NCBI RefSeq assembly: GCF_004210375.1
Contig: NC_134833.1
Coordinates: forward strand, 20,887,396-20,951,395
Origin: Tachypleus tridentatus
Lineage: Eukaryota > Arthropoda > Merostomata > Xiphosura > Limulidae
DNA length: 64,000 nt
Direction of reading: 5' to 3'
In this document: in pieces, positions 25,002 through 37,643 of the stretch
Numbering within the stretch: position 1 is the stretch's first letter
How the letters are laid out: every line of letters begins with the position of its first letter
Translations under genes and position numbers: made by a program
Notes under the pieces: model-generated
What the model was told of the DNA's origin: nothing
Seen by the model: the letters and a program-made list of their open reading frames with translations, nothing else
Database searches by the model: none

Positions 25002-25232
25002 GGGCCCGCCATGGCCAGGTGGGTTAAGGCATTCATCTCGTAAATCTGAAGGTCGCGGGTCTGAATCCCCGTTAAACCAAATATGCTCGCCCTTTCAGCC
25101 GTGGGGGCGTTATAATGGGACGGTAAATCCGTTGGTGATGACTAGCTGCCTTCTCTTTAGTCTTACACTGCTAAATTAGGGACGGCTAACGCATATGGCC
25201 CTTGTGTAGCTTTGCGCGAAATTCAAAAATCA
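25002..25232 (+). mobile_element. SINE-A, likely recombinant (no right target duplication)
   Basis: Left flank AAATTTTCACA (24991-25001) equals the target duplication of the SINE at 37644. The matching right repeat is missing here; the right flank instead equals the flank of the SINE at 39538 (CTAGCGGAA, GTTTCGCAACTAAAATTTGC). The centre has lost the CCCACTATTC to GGTGGG segment. Confidence 0.88.
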
Positions 25233-25239
25233 AACAAAC

Positions 25240-26390
25240 AGCTCTAGCGGAACGTTTCGCAACTAAAATTTGCTTTATGCTTGTTTTAAGAAATCATAAA
25301 ATAAATTTCTTTAATTACGACTTAAAATTATGTAACTTTTATGCATATTGAGAAAAATAATCATTTATTTTTCCTGGTAGTTTCACTTTATCAGAGTTGC
25401 TTCAAAGTGCCATCCTCATTTACACGTTGGAATCCATCACGCGTTTCAGAATACCACCGTATCAAAAGTTTCTACAGACACGTATTTCTGCAAACTTAGT
25501 AACGGTGAGGATCACGCGGTCCAACAAGCAGCTCGTGGTAAGCTGTTCTTTATATGCTAATGTACAAGCATAGGTAATGACTGTTGTGCTTTCAGCTTTG
25601 GAACGTGTATTAACGTATCATCGCGTGCAGAGATTGTTGTTCATTCGCTGGGAAGAATGTTTATTAACGTTTAAGCTCGTCCTGTATAATACATGCATTG
25701 AAACGTAAACCGATTCTCATCCACACGTGAAACGCGGTTCGTAAATGTCCGTCACTAAATGTGTAAAGGCAGACGTCATAATTTGGAACACGAACGCCGC
25801 GAGTTAATCGACGACCCAAAATCCATCTAACTATCTGAATAACAGATCACGAATCTAGGAAGAAGTAAGTAGTGCAGGTAAAGAAATGGTTTTACTAGAA
25901 ACTAAGATAACTCTATCCAGTAATCCACAAAAGAAGCCAACATAAAAGAAGACAAAAAACGAAACGTTATACCAACATAATTAACTTTTCACACAATATC
26001 TCATGTGAATAGCACACTGGTTAATCACGTTACCTTCGTGACCATTAAGTGACGTCATAAGTGTTTAAAGCCGCGGAAAGGTCATATTAAAGACTTCTAT
26101 TCCACTACGTGTAGCCTAAAGTATGTGTTAACAACCGCCCAAAGGGGAAGAGATTGCTGTTATCAACCATACAAGCTACTGGCATTACGTAGCTTCGGGT
26201 TTTTGTGTAATAAACTTCTCAAGTCTCGTGCCCTTTGAAGACTTCGCTGATGTTTCGGTAGTCGTATAAGAACGTTTCGGGACTGAATGTCATACGAGTC
26301 TCGCAAGTCCGACTTTCTATTATCCAAGTAAAATATTTGAATACTGTAATTTCATTGCATCTGAACACAAGCAGTCTCTGATGTCTTCTT
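25240..26390. other. Unique DNA, no supported gene
   Basis: Somewhat richer in CG dinucleotides than neighbouring DNA (e.g. ATCACGCGTTTCAG, GAACACGAACGCCGCG), but no long open frame and no recognised motif. Confidence 0.5.
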
Positions 26391-26689
26391 TGTGTCATGA
26401 CATCTGTAAGAAGTCCACGATATTGTAGGAATACATGGTTTACTTTTATGTATACGTAACGTTATTTATGGTTTACTTTGATATATAAGTAGTGTAATGG
26501 TTTATTTTTGTGCATAAGTAGTGTTATGGTTTACTGTGTTGTATAAGTAGTGTTATGGTTTGCTTTTGACTCTCCACATGATTAACAATAACATGTGACA
26601 TAAGCCACAGAATAACAAATATGTAGCAGAAAATTTTTATTTAAGTCATTATGTCAAGAATTGTTGTTTGTTTATTTTATGTTTCGTGG

Positions 26690-26760
26690 CCGATGTGGCC
26701 AGGTGGTTAAAGCATTGGACTCGCATTCGAGCCCGTGACCCTCAGTAAAATTCTCGTAGT
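26690..26760 (+). mobile_element. tRNA-like SINE head fragment
   Basis: GTGGCCGATGTGGCCAGGTG, GTTAAAGCATTGGACTCGC, ATTCGAGCCC: a head with A-box-like and B-box-like parts but no SINE-A body. The duplicate is at 31489. Confidence 0.6.
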
Positions 26761-26911
26761 TTATATATTTGTAGAAAATACTTGAAGCTGTAAACTGTCG
26801 TAATATTAAAAATATTATATGAGGATTTGGCTGTAACGTAACCTCAAGCCTCTTCCTAAGTAAACTCAAACCTCTTCCTAAAAATAAAGACGTTTGTTCA
26901 TAAAGTATTAG

Positions 26912-27175
26912 GCCCGGGATGGCCAGGTGGATTAAGGCGTTCAACTCGTAATCTGAGGGTCGAGGGTTCGAAACCCCATCATACCAAACATGCCCGCTCT
27001 TTCAACCTTGGGAAGATATAATGTGACAGTCAATCCCACTATTCGTTGGTAAAAGAAGAGCCCAAAAGTTGGCGGTGGGTGTTGATGACTAGCTGTCTTA
27101 CATTTAGTAGTGTAAGACTAGAGACAGCTCGCGCAGATAGCCCTCGTGTAGCTTTGCGCGAAATTAAAAAATACG
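26912..27175 (+). mobile_element. SINE-A, full length
   Basis: GGCCCGGGATGGCCAGGTGG through TAGCTTTGCGCGAAATTAA. The duplicate at 31687 shows that it was present before the tandem duplication. Confidence 0.92.
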
Positions 27176-27800
27176 AGCAAACAGTCATTAAATATTACGT
27201 GGACACAAAACAACACCTAAGTTGAAACAGGAATAAAAGCCCTAGTTATACATTCGATAGACACATCTGATTTTTAATCACTTAACACAAATACTTTACA
27301 TTCATGAGGTAATAATCTATACGAACCTTCGCCTTACTTTCAATGATTTCAACAGGCATATTTATGTAATAACCTGTTTCTATAATTTCCTAATCGTACT
27401 TTGCTTGGAAGTGTAATGAAAAATTAGGTGTTCAGTATTGAGAGGAAGCGTGAAAAGTTTTGATTTTTGTTAGTTCGCGAACAGCAACTCATTAAAGTCT
27501 TTCTTGGAATTTTACTCGTCTGCGAGTTTTTCTCAATCAAAGATTGGATGATTTCACAAGAAAAACAAATGTAGTGTTAATTAGGAAACTAATGACTCGT
27601 ATACGTTCAAAGCTTCCTTTCAATCGAGATCTCATCGACTTTCTCGAATTAAGTAAGAACAGTAAAAGTTCCAAGTAATACCTTTTGTATCATGTGATGC
27701 AGTTCCTTTCATTTATATAACACTTAAGAAACATTTTAGTCCTAAACAAAATGTCACCTTATATAATAGACATCGTCGTGGAATGGTTCGAGTATTGTGT

Positions 27801-27916
27801 GAGTTTTCGTACAGCAAAGCCACATAAGGCTATCTCTGTTGAGCCCACCGAGGGGAATCGAACCGTTGATTTTTGGCGTTGTAAACCCGGAGACTTACCG
27901 CTGTACTAGCGGGGTG
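27801..27916 (-). mobile_element. SINE-B, full length
   Basis: GTACAGCAAAGCCACATAAG, GAGGGGAATCGAACCG, TTACCGCTGTACTAGCGGGG. The duplicate is at 32581. Confidence 0.82.
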
Positions 27917-28717
27917 GAGATTCAAGTAAAACGTGTTCAAAAAATAAGTAGAGTCGATTTCTTCTAAATAGACACACACGAGGTATTTCTAGCTCTTTCC
28001 TCGCTAATATTTATTTATATCAAATGTGTATATTAATTGTATGTATAAATAATTTTAATAACATGTGATTTATTTAATATATCAAGTTATCGTCGGTTTG
28101 ATTATACACATACGCGCACGCAGACATACACAAATGTGTGTGTTTATTATTTCTACGGAAATTTCGTGATAATTAAAAATTATATCAAATTGTATTAATG
28201 CAATCGAATTTTACGGATTTTTTGCAAACTGGCGATAAGTTTGCGAATTTAATAATGCTAGAAAACGTGAAGGGCACAGCGCAGGTAGCCTATTGTGTGT
28301 GTATCTTTGTGCTTAAGTACAAACATTCAATTTCAAACTCGTAGCTGTAATAAGTACTAAGGCACTGTGTTTTGTGCATGTATGTGTTTGTGTGTATTGT
28401 TTCTGTCAATAAGTACTGGGTATTAAGAAGTTATTATGACCGGTCACTTGAACTTTGACATTCTACAGAATCTCACTAGCAAATTTCACTCACCACACGG
28501 ATCCATTTAGGAATTCAAATATACATAAGAAAAGTGTTTGTACTCAGCACGTGTATCACGTACTTCGCATGAGTTAAGTCGCGAATATTACCGGACTGGT
28601 TAATCCGTTTTCTCATTTTTTGTCATCAATCGTTCTCTTGTACCTATAATGCCTACCGTAACAGGAGTTCTTGAGCGTATACATTCAAAGAATTTTTCTC
28701 TAATCTCACTCGTCACT

Positions 28718-28795
28718 AATTATAACGCCCGCAAGGCTGAAAGAACGAGCATGTATAATGGGACGGGGATTCGAACCCACAACCCTCAGGTTGAC
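28718..28795 (-). mobile_element. SINE-A fragment
   Basis: ATAACGCCCGCAAGGCTG, then GGATTCGAACCCACAACC: only the middle and B-box region. The duplicate is at 33483. Confidence 0.75.
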
Positions 28796-29514
28796 GAATA
28801 ATTATAGAATAAGCGAAGAAAGAAAAAACACCAGTGAGACTTACATTCGTGACCACTATAAGGTCCTAAGTGTCACATGACCTGACGAAATATTCTGATG
28901 TTGTTAGTCAGTTGTTAATGGTCACTTTATCACAGAGCTACTGTAGTCGCTCTTTCATTTTCTTGTCCAGTAGTTCTTGTGGTCACCCCTACCTACGTGT
29001 TGTTACAAAAAGAATCAGAACGGAAGCCTCTGCTGTATCACTCTTCGCTGTGAACAGCATGAAGGTTTTTGCATTGAAATTCGGGTTTCGATTCTCGCAG
29101 TGACAAGAAAACGGATAGCTCATTGTGTACCTTTTCGTTTAACGTGTCTTAAAATTATAAGAGCTTATAACGCTAAAAATCGGTTTTCAATGACTGTGGT
29201 GGACGAAGCATAGATGGCTTATTGTGTGGCTTTGCGCCCTCTACAAATCAACAAGTCAATTCAACTTTGCGCTTTTCTTTAAATTAACATCACCTTCAAG
29301 CAGCACACTTTCTATTCCAAATTTCTGGCTGACCAGCGTTAAACTTTATATTATTTAAACTATCAGTATTCTGAACAAGCTAACAACAAATCCTGACTGA
29401 TCGCATATTGAAAATCACCAAATCCAATGCGCGTGCCTTTATTTTACTTTTTTAAATGCTAACCTCTTTTTACATAATTTATTTACAACGTTTACGTTAA
29501 AGTTACGCAAGAAT

Positions 29515-29735
29515 TATCAACGCGTAGCCGTCCCTAATTGATAGAGAAAGGAGACTACTTGACATTACCCACCTCTTGTGTGATCGAATAGTGATATCAG
29601 ACAGTAACTCCTCATAAAATAATACATGCACTGTCTCAAAGTACGAGCGCATTCACCTGAGTCGACGAAGCACGGATCATGAATCCTCAGGTTCACAGTC
29701 TCGACACGCTAACTACTAGGCTACACCCGATCCTT
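29515..29735 (-). mobile_element. Degenerate SINE-A
   Basis: CGTAGCCGTCCCTAATTG, GAAAGGAGACTACTTGAC, ATCATGAATCCTCAGG, GCTACACCCGATCC. The duplicate is at 34298-34510. Confidence 0.65.
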
Positions 29736-30091
29736 ATTCGAATGAAGAGTAAAATATTATGTATGTGCTCATTCGTTACTTAGCTTAAAGAGATTCACGT
29801 TCTAACAGAATTTAGGTTCAAATCATCTATTACTCTTTACTCATAAATAGATTGTATAGATACCGTATTGTATAGATACCATATTTTATAGATACTTTAT
29901 TGTATAGCCTTGTGTTTTAAAACAAACAAACTGATTTCTCCTCTTGTTCTTCCCTTAATATTTTGCGTGATTGTTCATGTGAATCTTGGGCTTTCCTTGA
30001 GATGTTACTCAAAGTACTTTCATTTATTTTCACATCATAAATGACCGCTCTAGATAAACTCAATAGGAACATAAGCTTTTAAACGTCTCTC

Positions 30092-30157
30092 TCCAGTGGC
30101 ACAGCGATAAGTCTGCGAATATACAACGTTAGAAACCAGGGTTCGATACCCGTTGTG
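30092..30157 (+). mobile_element. SINE-C head, interrupted by SINE-A
   Basis: TCTCCAGTGGCACAGCGATA to GGTTCGATACCCGTTGTG, where a reverse SINE-A follows. This is the copy-1 counterpart of the nested structure at 35534. Confidence 0.8.
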
Positions 30158-30298
30158 TTTTTTTAAATTTCGCACAAAGCTACTCGAGGGCTATCTGTGC
30201 TGGCCGTCCCTAATTTAGCAGTGTAAGACTAGAGGGAAAGCAGCTAGTCATCCCAACCCACCGCCAACTCTTGGGCTACTCTTTTACCAACGAATAAT
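30158..30298 (-). mobile_element. SINE-A cut by the duplication junction
   Basis: Starts with the tail TTTCGCACAAAGCTACTCG and stops at ACCAACGAATA, beyond which copy 2 of the tandem duplication begins. Confidence 0.88.
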
Positions 30299-30349
30299 GT
30301 GACTTACCGTGTCATGACATACGTAAGAAGTCCACGATATTGTAGGAAT

Positions 30350-31352
30350 GCATGGTTTACTTTTTTGTATACGTAGCGTTATTTATGGTTTACTTTTCTG
30401 TATACGTAGCGTTATTTATGGTTTACTTTGGTGTATAAGTAGCGTTATTTATGATTTACTTTGATATATAAGCAGTGTTATGGTTTACTTTTCTGTATAA
30501 GTAGTGTTATGGTTTACTTTTCTGTATAAGTAGTGTTATGGTTTACTTTTCTGTATAAGTAGTGTTATGGTTTACTGTGTTGTATAAGTAGTGTTATGGT
30601 TTACTGTGTTGTATAAGTAGTGTTATGGTTTACTGTGTTGTATAAGCAGTGTTATGGTTTACTTTTGTGTATAAGTAGTGTTATGGTTTACTGTGTTGTA
30701 TAAGTAGTGTTATGGTTTACTTTTGTGTATAAGTAGTGTTATGGTTTACTGTGTTGTATAAGCAGTGTTATGGTTTACTTTTGTGTATAAGTAGTGTTAT
30801 GGTTTACTGTGTTGTATAAGTAGTGTTATGGTTTACTTTTTTGTGTATAAGTAGTGTTATGGTTTACTGTGTTGTATAAGTAGTGTTATGGTTTACTTTT
30901 GTGTATAAGCAGTGTTATGGTTTACTGTGTTGTATAAGTAGTGTTATGGTTTACTTTTGTGTATAAGTAGTGTTATGGTTTACTGTGTTGTATAAGTAGT
31001 GTTATGGTTTACTTTTGTGCATAAGTAGTGTTATGGTTTACTGTGTTGTATAAGTAGTGTTATGGTTTACTTTTGTGTATAAGCAGTGTTATGGTTTACT
31101 TTTGTGTATAAGCAGTGTTATGGTTTACTGTGTTGTATAAGTAGTGTTATGGTTTACTTTTGTGTATAAGCAGTGTTATGGTTTACTTTTGTGTAAAAGC
31201 AGTGTTATGGTTTACTTTTGTGTATAAGTAGTGTTATGGTTTACTTTTGTGTATAAGCAGTGTTATGGTTTACTTTTGTGTATAAGTAGTGTTATGGTTT
31301 ACTTTTGTGTATAAGCAGTGTTATGGTTTACTTTTGTGTATAAGTAGTGTTA
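30350..31352. repeat. 29-bp minisatellite, ~35 copies
   Basis: Unit GGTTTACTTTTGTGTATAAG, TAGTGTTAT. Two main variants (CTTTTGTGT and CTGTGTTGT) alternate through much of the array, giving a 58-bp two-unit period, while the right end is mostly the first type. The paralogous place at 26445-26566 has only about four units. Confidence 0.95.
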
Positions 31353-31686
31353 GGGTTTGCTTTTGAATCTCCACACGATTAATAATAACATGTGACATAA
31401 GCCACAAAATAACAAATATGTAGCAGAAAATTTTTATTTAAGTCATTATGTCAAGAATTGTTGTTTGTTTTTTTTAAGTTTCGTGGCCGATGTGGCCAGG
31501 TGGTTAAAGCATTCAACTTGCATTCGAGCCCGTGACCCTCAGTAAAAATCCTCGTAGTTTACATATTTGTAGAAAATACTTAAAGCTGTAAACTGTCATA
31601 ATATTCAAAGATATTATATGAGGATTTAGCTATAACGTAAACTCAAGCATCTTCCTAAAAATAAAGAGGAATGTTCATAAAGTATT

Positions 31687-31950
31687 AGGCCCGGGATGGT
31701 CAGGTGGATTAAGGCGTTCGACTCGTAATCTGAGGGTCGTGGGTTCGAAACCTCATCATACCAAACATGCTCGCTCTTTCAGCCTTGGGGACATATAATG
31801 TGACGGTCAATCCCACTATTCGTTGGTAAAAGAAAAGCCCAAGAGTTGGCGGTGGGTGTTGATGACTAGCTGCCTTACATTTAGTAGTGTAAGACTAGAG
31901 ACAGCTCGCGCAGATAGCCCTCGTGTAGCTTTGGGCGAAATTAAAAAATA
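31687..31950 (+). mobile_element. SINE-A (duplicate of the 26912 copy)
   Basis: GGCCCGGGATGGTCAGGTGG to TAGCTTTGGGCGAAATTAA. Confidence 0.92.
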
Positions 31951-32580
31951 CGAGCAAACAGTCATTAAATATTACATGGATACAAAACAACACCTAAGTT
32001 GAAACAGGAATAAAAGCCCTAGTTATACATTCGATAGACACATCTGATTTTTAATCACTTAACACAAATACTTAGAACAATACATTCATGAGGTAATAAT
32101 CTATACCAACCTTCGCCTTACTTTCAATGATTTCAAAAGCATATTTATGTAATAACCTGTTTCTATAATTTCCTAATCGTACTTTGCTTGGAAGTGTAAT
32201 GAAAAATTAGGTGTTCAGTATTGAGAGGAAGCGTGAAAAGTTTTGATTTTTGTTAGTTCGCAAACAGCAACTCATTAAAGTCTTTCTTGGAATTTTACTC
32301 GTCTGCGAGTTTTCACAATCAAGATTGGATGATTTCAGAAGAAAACAAATGTAGTGTTAATTGGGAAACTAATGACTCGTATACGTTCAAAGCTTCCTTT
32401 CAATCGAGATCTCATCGACTTTCTCGAATTAAGTAAGAACAGTAAAAGTTCCAAGTAACACCTTTTGTATCATGTGATGCAGTTCCTTTCATTTATATAA
32501 CACTTAAGAATCATTTTAGTCCTAAACAAAATGTCACCTTATATAATAGACATCGTCGTAGAATGGTTCAAGTATTGTGT

Positions 32581-32696
32581 GAGTTTTCGTACAGCAAAGC
32601 CACATAAGGCTATCTCTGTTGAGCCCACCGAGGGGAATCGAACCGTTGATTTTTGGCGGTGTAAATCCGGAGACTTACCGCTGTACTGGCGGGGTG
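32581..32696 (-). mobile_element. SINE-B (duplicate of the 27801 copy)
   Basis: GTACAGCAAAGCCACATAAG to TTACCGCTGTACTGGCGGGG. Small open frames on both strands here come from the SINE and are not genes. Confidence 0.82.
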
Positions 32697-34624
32697 CAGA
32701 TTCAAGTAAAACGTGTTCAAAAAATAAGTAGAATCGATTTCTTCTAAATAGACACACACGAGGTATTTCTAGCTCTTTCCTCGCTAATATTTATTTATAT
32801 CAAATGTGTATATTAATTGTATATATAAATAATTTTAATAACATGTGATTTATTTAATATATCAAGTTATCGTCGGTTTGATTATACACATACGCGCACG
32901 CAGACATACACAAATGTGTGTGTTTATTATTTCTACGGAAATTTCGTGATAATTAAAAATTATATCAAATTGTATTAATGCAATCGAATTTTACGGATTT
33001 TTTGCAAACTGGCGATAAGTTTGCGAATTTAATAATGCTAGAAAACGTGAAGGGCACAGCGCAGGTAGCCTATTGTGTGTGTATCTTTGTGCTTAAGTAC
33101 AAACATTCAATTTCCAAACTCGTAGCTGTAATAAGTACTAAGGCACTGTGTTTTGTGCATGTATGTGTTTGTGTGTATTGTTTCTGTCAATAAGTACTGG
33201 GTATTAAGAAGTTATTATGACCGGTCACTTGAACTTTGACATTCTACAGAATCTCACCACACGGATCCATTTAGGAATTCAAATATACATAAGAAAGTGT
33301 TTGTACTCAGCACGTGTATCACGTACTTCGCATGAGTTAAGTCGCGAATATTACCGGACTGGTTAATCCGTTTTCTCATTTTTTGTCATCAATCGTTCTC
33401 TTGTACCTATAATGCCTACCGTAACAAGAGTTCTTGAGCGTATACATTCAAAGAATTTTTCTCTAATCTCACTCGTCACTAATTATAACGCCCGCAAGGC
33501 TGAAAGAACGAGCATGTATAATGGGACGGGGATTCGAACCCACAACCCTCAGGTTGACGAATAATTATAGAATAAGCGAAGAAAGAAAAAACACCAGTGA
33601 GACTCACATTCGTGACCACTATAAGGTCCTAAGTGTCACATGACCTGACGAAATATTCTGATGTTGTTAGTCAGTTGTTAATGGTCACTTTATCACAGAG
33701 CTACTGTAGTCGCTCTTTCATTTTCTTGTCCAGTAGTTCTTGTGGTCACCCCTACCTACGTGTTGTTACAAAAAGAATCAGAATGGAAGCCTATGCTGTA
33801 TCACTCTTCGCTGTGAACCAGCATGAAGGTTTTTGCATTGAAATTCGGGTTTCGATTCTCGCAGTGACAAGAAAACGGATAGCTCATTGTGTACCTTTCG
33901 TTTAACGTGTTTTAAAATTAGAGTTTTATAAAAAAGAGCTTATAACGCTAAAAATCGGTTTATAGTGACTGTGGTAGACAAAGCATAGATGGCTTATTGT
34001 GTAGCTTTGCGCCCTCTACAAATCAACAAGTCAATTCAACTTTGCGCTTTTCTTTAAATTAACATCACCTTCAAGCAACACACTTTCTATTCCAAATTTC
34101 TGGCTGAGCAGCGTTAAACTTTATATTATTTAAACTATCAGTATTCTGAACAAGCTAACAACAAATTCTGACTGATCGTATATTGAAAATAACCAAATCC
34201 AATGCGCGTGCCTTTATTTTACTTTTTCATATGCTAACCTCTTTTTACATAATTTATTTACAACGTTTACGTTAAAGCTACGCAAGAATTATCAACGCGT
34301 AGCCGTCCCTAATTGATAGAGAAAGGAGACTACTTGACATCACCCACCTCTTGTGTGATCGAATAGTGACATCAGACAGTAACTCCTCATAAAATAATAC
34401 ATGCACTGTCTCAAAGTACGAGCGCATTCACCTGAGTCGACGGAGCACGGATCATGAATCCTCAGGTTCACAGTCTCGACACGCTAACTACTTGGCTACA
34501 CCCGATCCTTATTCAAATGAAGAGTAACATATTATGTATGTGCTCATTCGTTACTTAGCTTAAAGAGATTCACGTTCTTAGAGAATTTAGGTTCAAATCA
34601 TCTATTAATCTTTACTCATAAATA

Positions 34625-34765
34625 TTGAGTTAATAAAATTGTTTCGTAGCCCTAGTTTGATTACATTTTAAACAACATTTGAATATATTGAGTTAATATG
34701 TTTGTTTTGTAGCCCTAGTTTGATTACATTTTAAACAACATTTGAATATATTGAGTTATATGATT
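34625..34765. repeat. ~62-bp tandem repeat, ~2.5 copies
   Basis: TATTGAGTTAATATGTTTG, TTTTGTAGCCCTAGTTTGA, TTACATTTTAAACAACATTT. It lies in the part present only in copy 2 of the tandem duplication. Confidence 0.85.
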
Positions 34766-34980
34766 GTTTTGTGTCCTCAGTTCGGAAATAAAAACATTTT
34801 ATTAAAAGAGCTAATTTTATCCTGATCTTGGTTAAGATATTAAATTAGTTTTACTGGACAAAAACATTACCTTCACCTACTGAGTGTCTTAATGCACGTG
34901 AGTACCTCGTTCCGCACGTCCCTCGGCGGAAAATCATGGATCTGATGATACAGGTTCCGATATCACCGATAAGAGGAGAA

Positions 34981-35345
34981 TAGATACCATATTATACAGA
35001 TACCGTATTGTATAGATACCATATTATATAAATACCATATTGTATAGATACCGTATTGTATAGATACCATATTGTATAGATACCGTATTGTATAGATACC
35101 ATATTATATAGATACCGTATTGTATAGATACCATACTATATAGATACCATATTGTATAGATATTGTATTGTGTAGATACCATATTATGTAGATACCGTAT
35201 TGTATAGATACCATGTTATATAGATACCGTATTGTATAGATACCATATTGTATAGATACCGTATTGTGTAGATACCATATTATATAGATACCATATTGTA
35301 TGGATACCGTATTGTATAGATACCATATTGTGTAGATACTTTATT
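34981..35345. repeat. 16-bp minisatellite, ~23 copies
   Basis: Unit TAGATACCATATTGTA, with ATACCG alternating with ATACCA to give a 32-bp two-unit period over much of the array. The copy-1 counterpart (29857-29905) has only three or four units. Confidence 0.95.
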
Positions 35346-35533
35346 GTATAGCCTTGTGTTTTAAAACAAACAAACTGATTTCTCCTCTTGTTCTTCCCTT
35401 AATATTTTGCGTGATTGTTCATGTGAATCTTGGGCTTTCCTTGAGATGTTACTCAAAGTACTTTCATTTATTTTCACATCATAAATGACCGCTCTAGATA
35501 AACTCAATAGGAACATAAGCTTTTAAACGTCTC

Positions 35534-36010
35534 TCTCCAGTGGCACAGCGATAAGTCTGCGAATATACAACATTAGAAACCAGGGTTCGATACCCGTAGT
35601 GTTTTTTTTTATTTCGCACAAAGGTACTCGAGGGCTATCTGTGCTAGCCGTCCCTAAGTTAGCAGTGTCAGACTAGAGGGAAGGCAGCTAGTCATCTCCA
35701 CCCACCACCAACTCTTGGGCTACTCTTTTACCAACGAATAGTGGGATTGACCTTCACATTATAACGCCCCCACGGCTGAAAGGGTGACCATGTTTGGCGC
35801 GATGGGGATGTACCCGTAGTGAGCAGAGTACCGATATCTCATGGTGCAGTAATAAAAAAGCCCAAAAGTTAGCGGGTGGGGTGATGACCAGCTGCCTTTC
35901 CTCTAGTCTTATAATTCCAAATTAGGGATGGCCAGTGTTGATAGCCCTCTTGTAGCTTTGCGCGAAATAAAAAAAAACCATTGTGCAGCTTCGTGCTCAC
36001 CTATAAACAA
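35534..36010 (+). mobile_element. SINE-C interrupted by two SINE-A fragments (nested)
   Basis: SINE-C head TCTCCAGTGGCACAGCG runs to TACCCGTAGTG (35591-35601). A reverse, head-truncated SINE-A follows (35602-35810), then TACCCGTAGTG again (35811-35821), a perfect 11-bp target duplication. SINE-C resumes with GAGCAGAGTACCGATATC, is interrupted a second time by a plus-strand SINE-A fragment (about 35848-35980, ending GTAGCTTTGCGCGAAAT), and finishes with CATTGTGCAGCTTCGTGC. Confidence 0.9.
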
Positions 36011-36672
36011 GTAAGTTTGTAAATATTATATATACATGTATTTAAATAATAATAATATCACCAGGAGAAACCAACTATGAGACATAAACGAAACGTTTTC
36101 TAATCTAGTTTAACTCTAGCATTATTCATACTTAAATACAAATTACTGTTAGCAAAATAATATTATTTGTTATTTTAAGCTCCAAACAAGAACTGGTAAT
36201 AAATATACACTCTTTGAGAAGTAGTCTGCTTATTAACTCGGCTGCTAATTTATTTCTTAAATTACAATATGCTTCTCCCGTTTGTGGCATTCGTTGTTTT
36301 GCTCTAACGGAAATTGGACTATGGCGCATTAGAATTCTTCATAGACGAGGTCATGTTTCTCAAGCAGAGGTTCAGAAAAGTTCTGTTATAAAATGAAATT
36401 ACTTCTTGTTGATGGCGTCTTTTGTGGAGTTCTTAATAACTTTTAAAGTTCATAATGGGTATTGATTCACCCCTGGTTCTCACCGTAATATTTCATTCGT
36501 GATAATAATCACTAATTATACAAGAATATTTAACGCCCACAATTTGATTTTGATAAAATAGGTAATTTACTGAGCGAAACTCGTGGTAATAAAGCTTTTG
36601 CTGTTGTTTTTTTGTGTGCGGTTTCTTTTTTCGGAAATTCCACTTATGTCCATAATAAAACCTGAGATGAAA
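36011..36672. other. Unique DNA, no supported gene
   Basis: Overlapping 60-87-codon frames on both strands, none with a recognisable motif. Confidence 0.5.
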
Positions 36673-37643
36673 GAACCATGGAATTTCAGTAGCATGCTGT
36701 CCTCTACAAATGTACTTGGTAAAATATTCCGTAATATCAAAATAATCTAATTTCACCTCTTCTCTGTTAACTTACCGTGTCTCTATGGTTACAATAATGT
36801 TTCATATTTGTTTTTATCTTTAAAAGAAACTTGCGAACGGATTTATAGTGTGAATTTTTAATAGCAGTTGATTATACAAAATGAAGACATGAAGAGTACC
36901 TAGAATACTACGACTCTCTGTCATACCCCAGCTAGCCTGATTATGCCTGTTGTCGGACGAAAGACCCTCGTCTTTATGGCAGAAATAATGTAAATGACGT
37001 ATCGTTGTGTACACTTAGAAATTCATGTTCACCACTGGGGGTGAAATGGACACAACAGTTTTAAAACAAAACACAATGAAAGGAGTTTGTAGTCGGAGTT
37101 TTACTGCAAAAATTATCACAACATGACGCCTTTATATTAAAATAATTAACTCAACGAAATCGTTTCTCTCTGTTTTGCTGCAAAAGTAGCACCCCAGTAC
37201 GCCCTTGTAATAAAGATAAACACAATAACATAAAAACGGTCTTCATTCAACGCTATAACTGTGAGGTCGTTATTCCAGTACGCCCCTGTACTAAAGATAA
37301 ACACAATAACACAAAAAACGGTCTTCATTCAACGCTATAACTGTGAGGTCGTTATTCCAGTACGCCTCTAACTAACAACACAGCGGCTTCTTTGTCACGA
37401 AAACCACAACATTTTGCGTAAAAAATTATGTTAGTTGTGAATGGTAAAATTTAAGCATGAAATCATTTGTGAGAGTACGCATGTTCTGACTGTTCATGGC
37501 AAGATTTTGATGTTTATAGTGCAAGGCACCTGGTGGTTATTATTCTAATTTGCTAGCCTCTTAACCACCGTATATAGTAAATACACTAGATAAGTGTTAT
37601 TATGGGAAATCTGTACTCTCAGTTATAAGCATAAATTTTCACA
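36673..37643. repeat. Segmental duplication pair 1, downstream copy
   Basis: Direct counterpart of 24025-25001, offset 12,648 bp. It carries the same ~82-bp internal repeat. Confidence 0.93.

Larger units (their letters stand above)
26394..30310. repeat. Tandem segmental duplication, copy 1 (~3.9 kb)
   Basis: Direct duplicate of 30311-35745. Both begin GTCATGACAT and AAGAAGTCCACGATATTG and stay collinear with scattered single-base differences. Copy 1 carries only about four 29-bp units (26445-26566) and three or four 16-bp units (29857-29905). It lacks about 360 bp present at 34625-34980. The junction with copy 2 falls inside a SINE-A at about 30298. No gene seen; small open frames inside are duplicated with it. 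Confidence 0.95.
30311..35745. repeat. Tandem segmental duplication, copy 2 (~5.4 kb)
   Basis: Direct duplicate of 26394-30310, longer because its 29-bp and 16-bp arrays are expanded and because it holds 34625-34980. Its embedded SINE fragments (31489, 31687, 32581, 33483, 34298, 35534) match those of copy 1 one for one. Confidence 0.95.

Noticed and set aside
28870..29213. Overlapping 77-78-codon plus frames repeated at 33633
   Set aside because: They are duplicated only because the whole segment is duplicated; one copy carries a frame-changing indel and parts overlap SINE-C-like sequence.
32531..32757. Small frames on both strands
   Set aside because: They lie on a SINE-B copy; the sequence is explained by the repeat.
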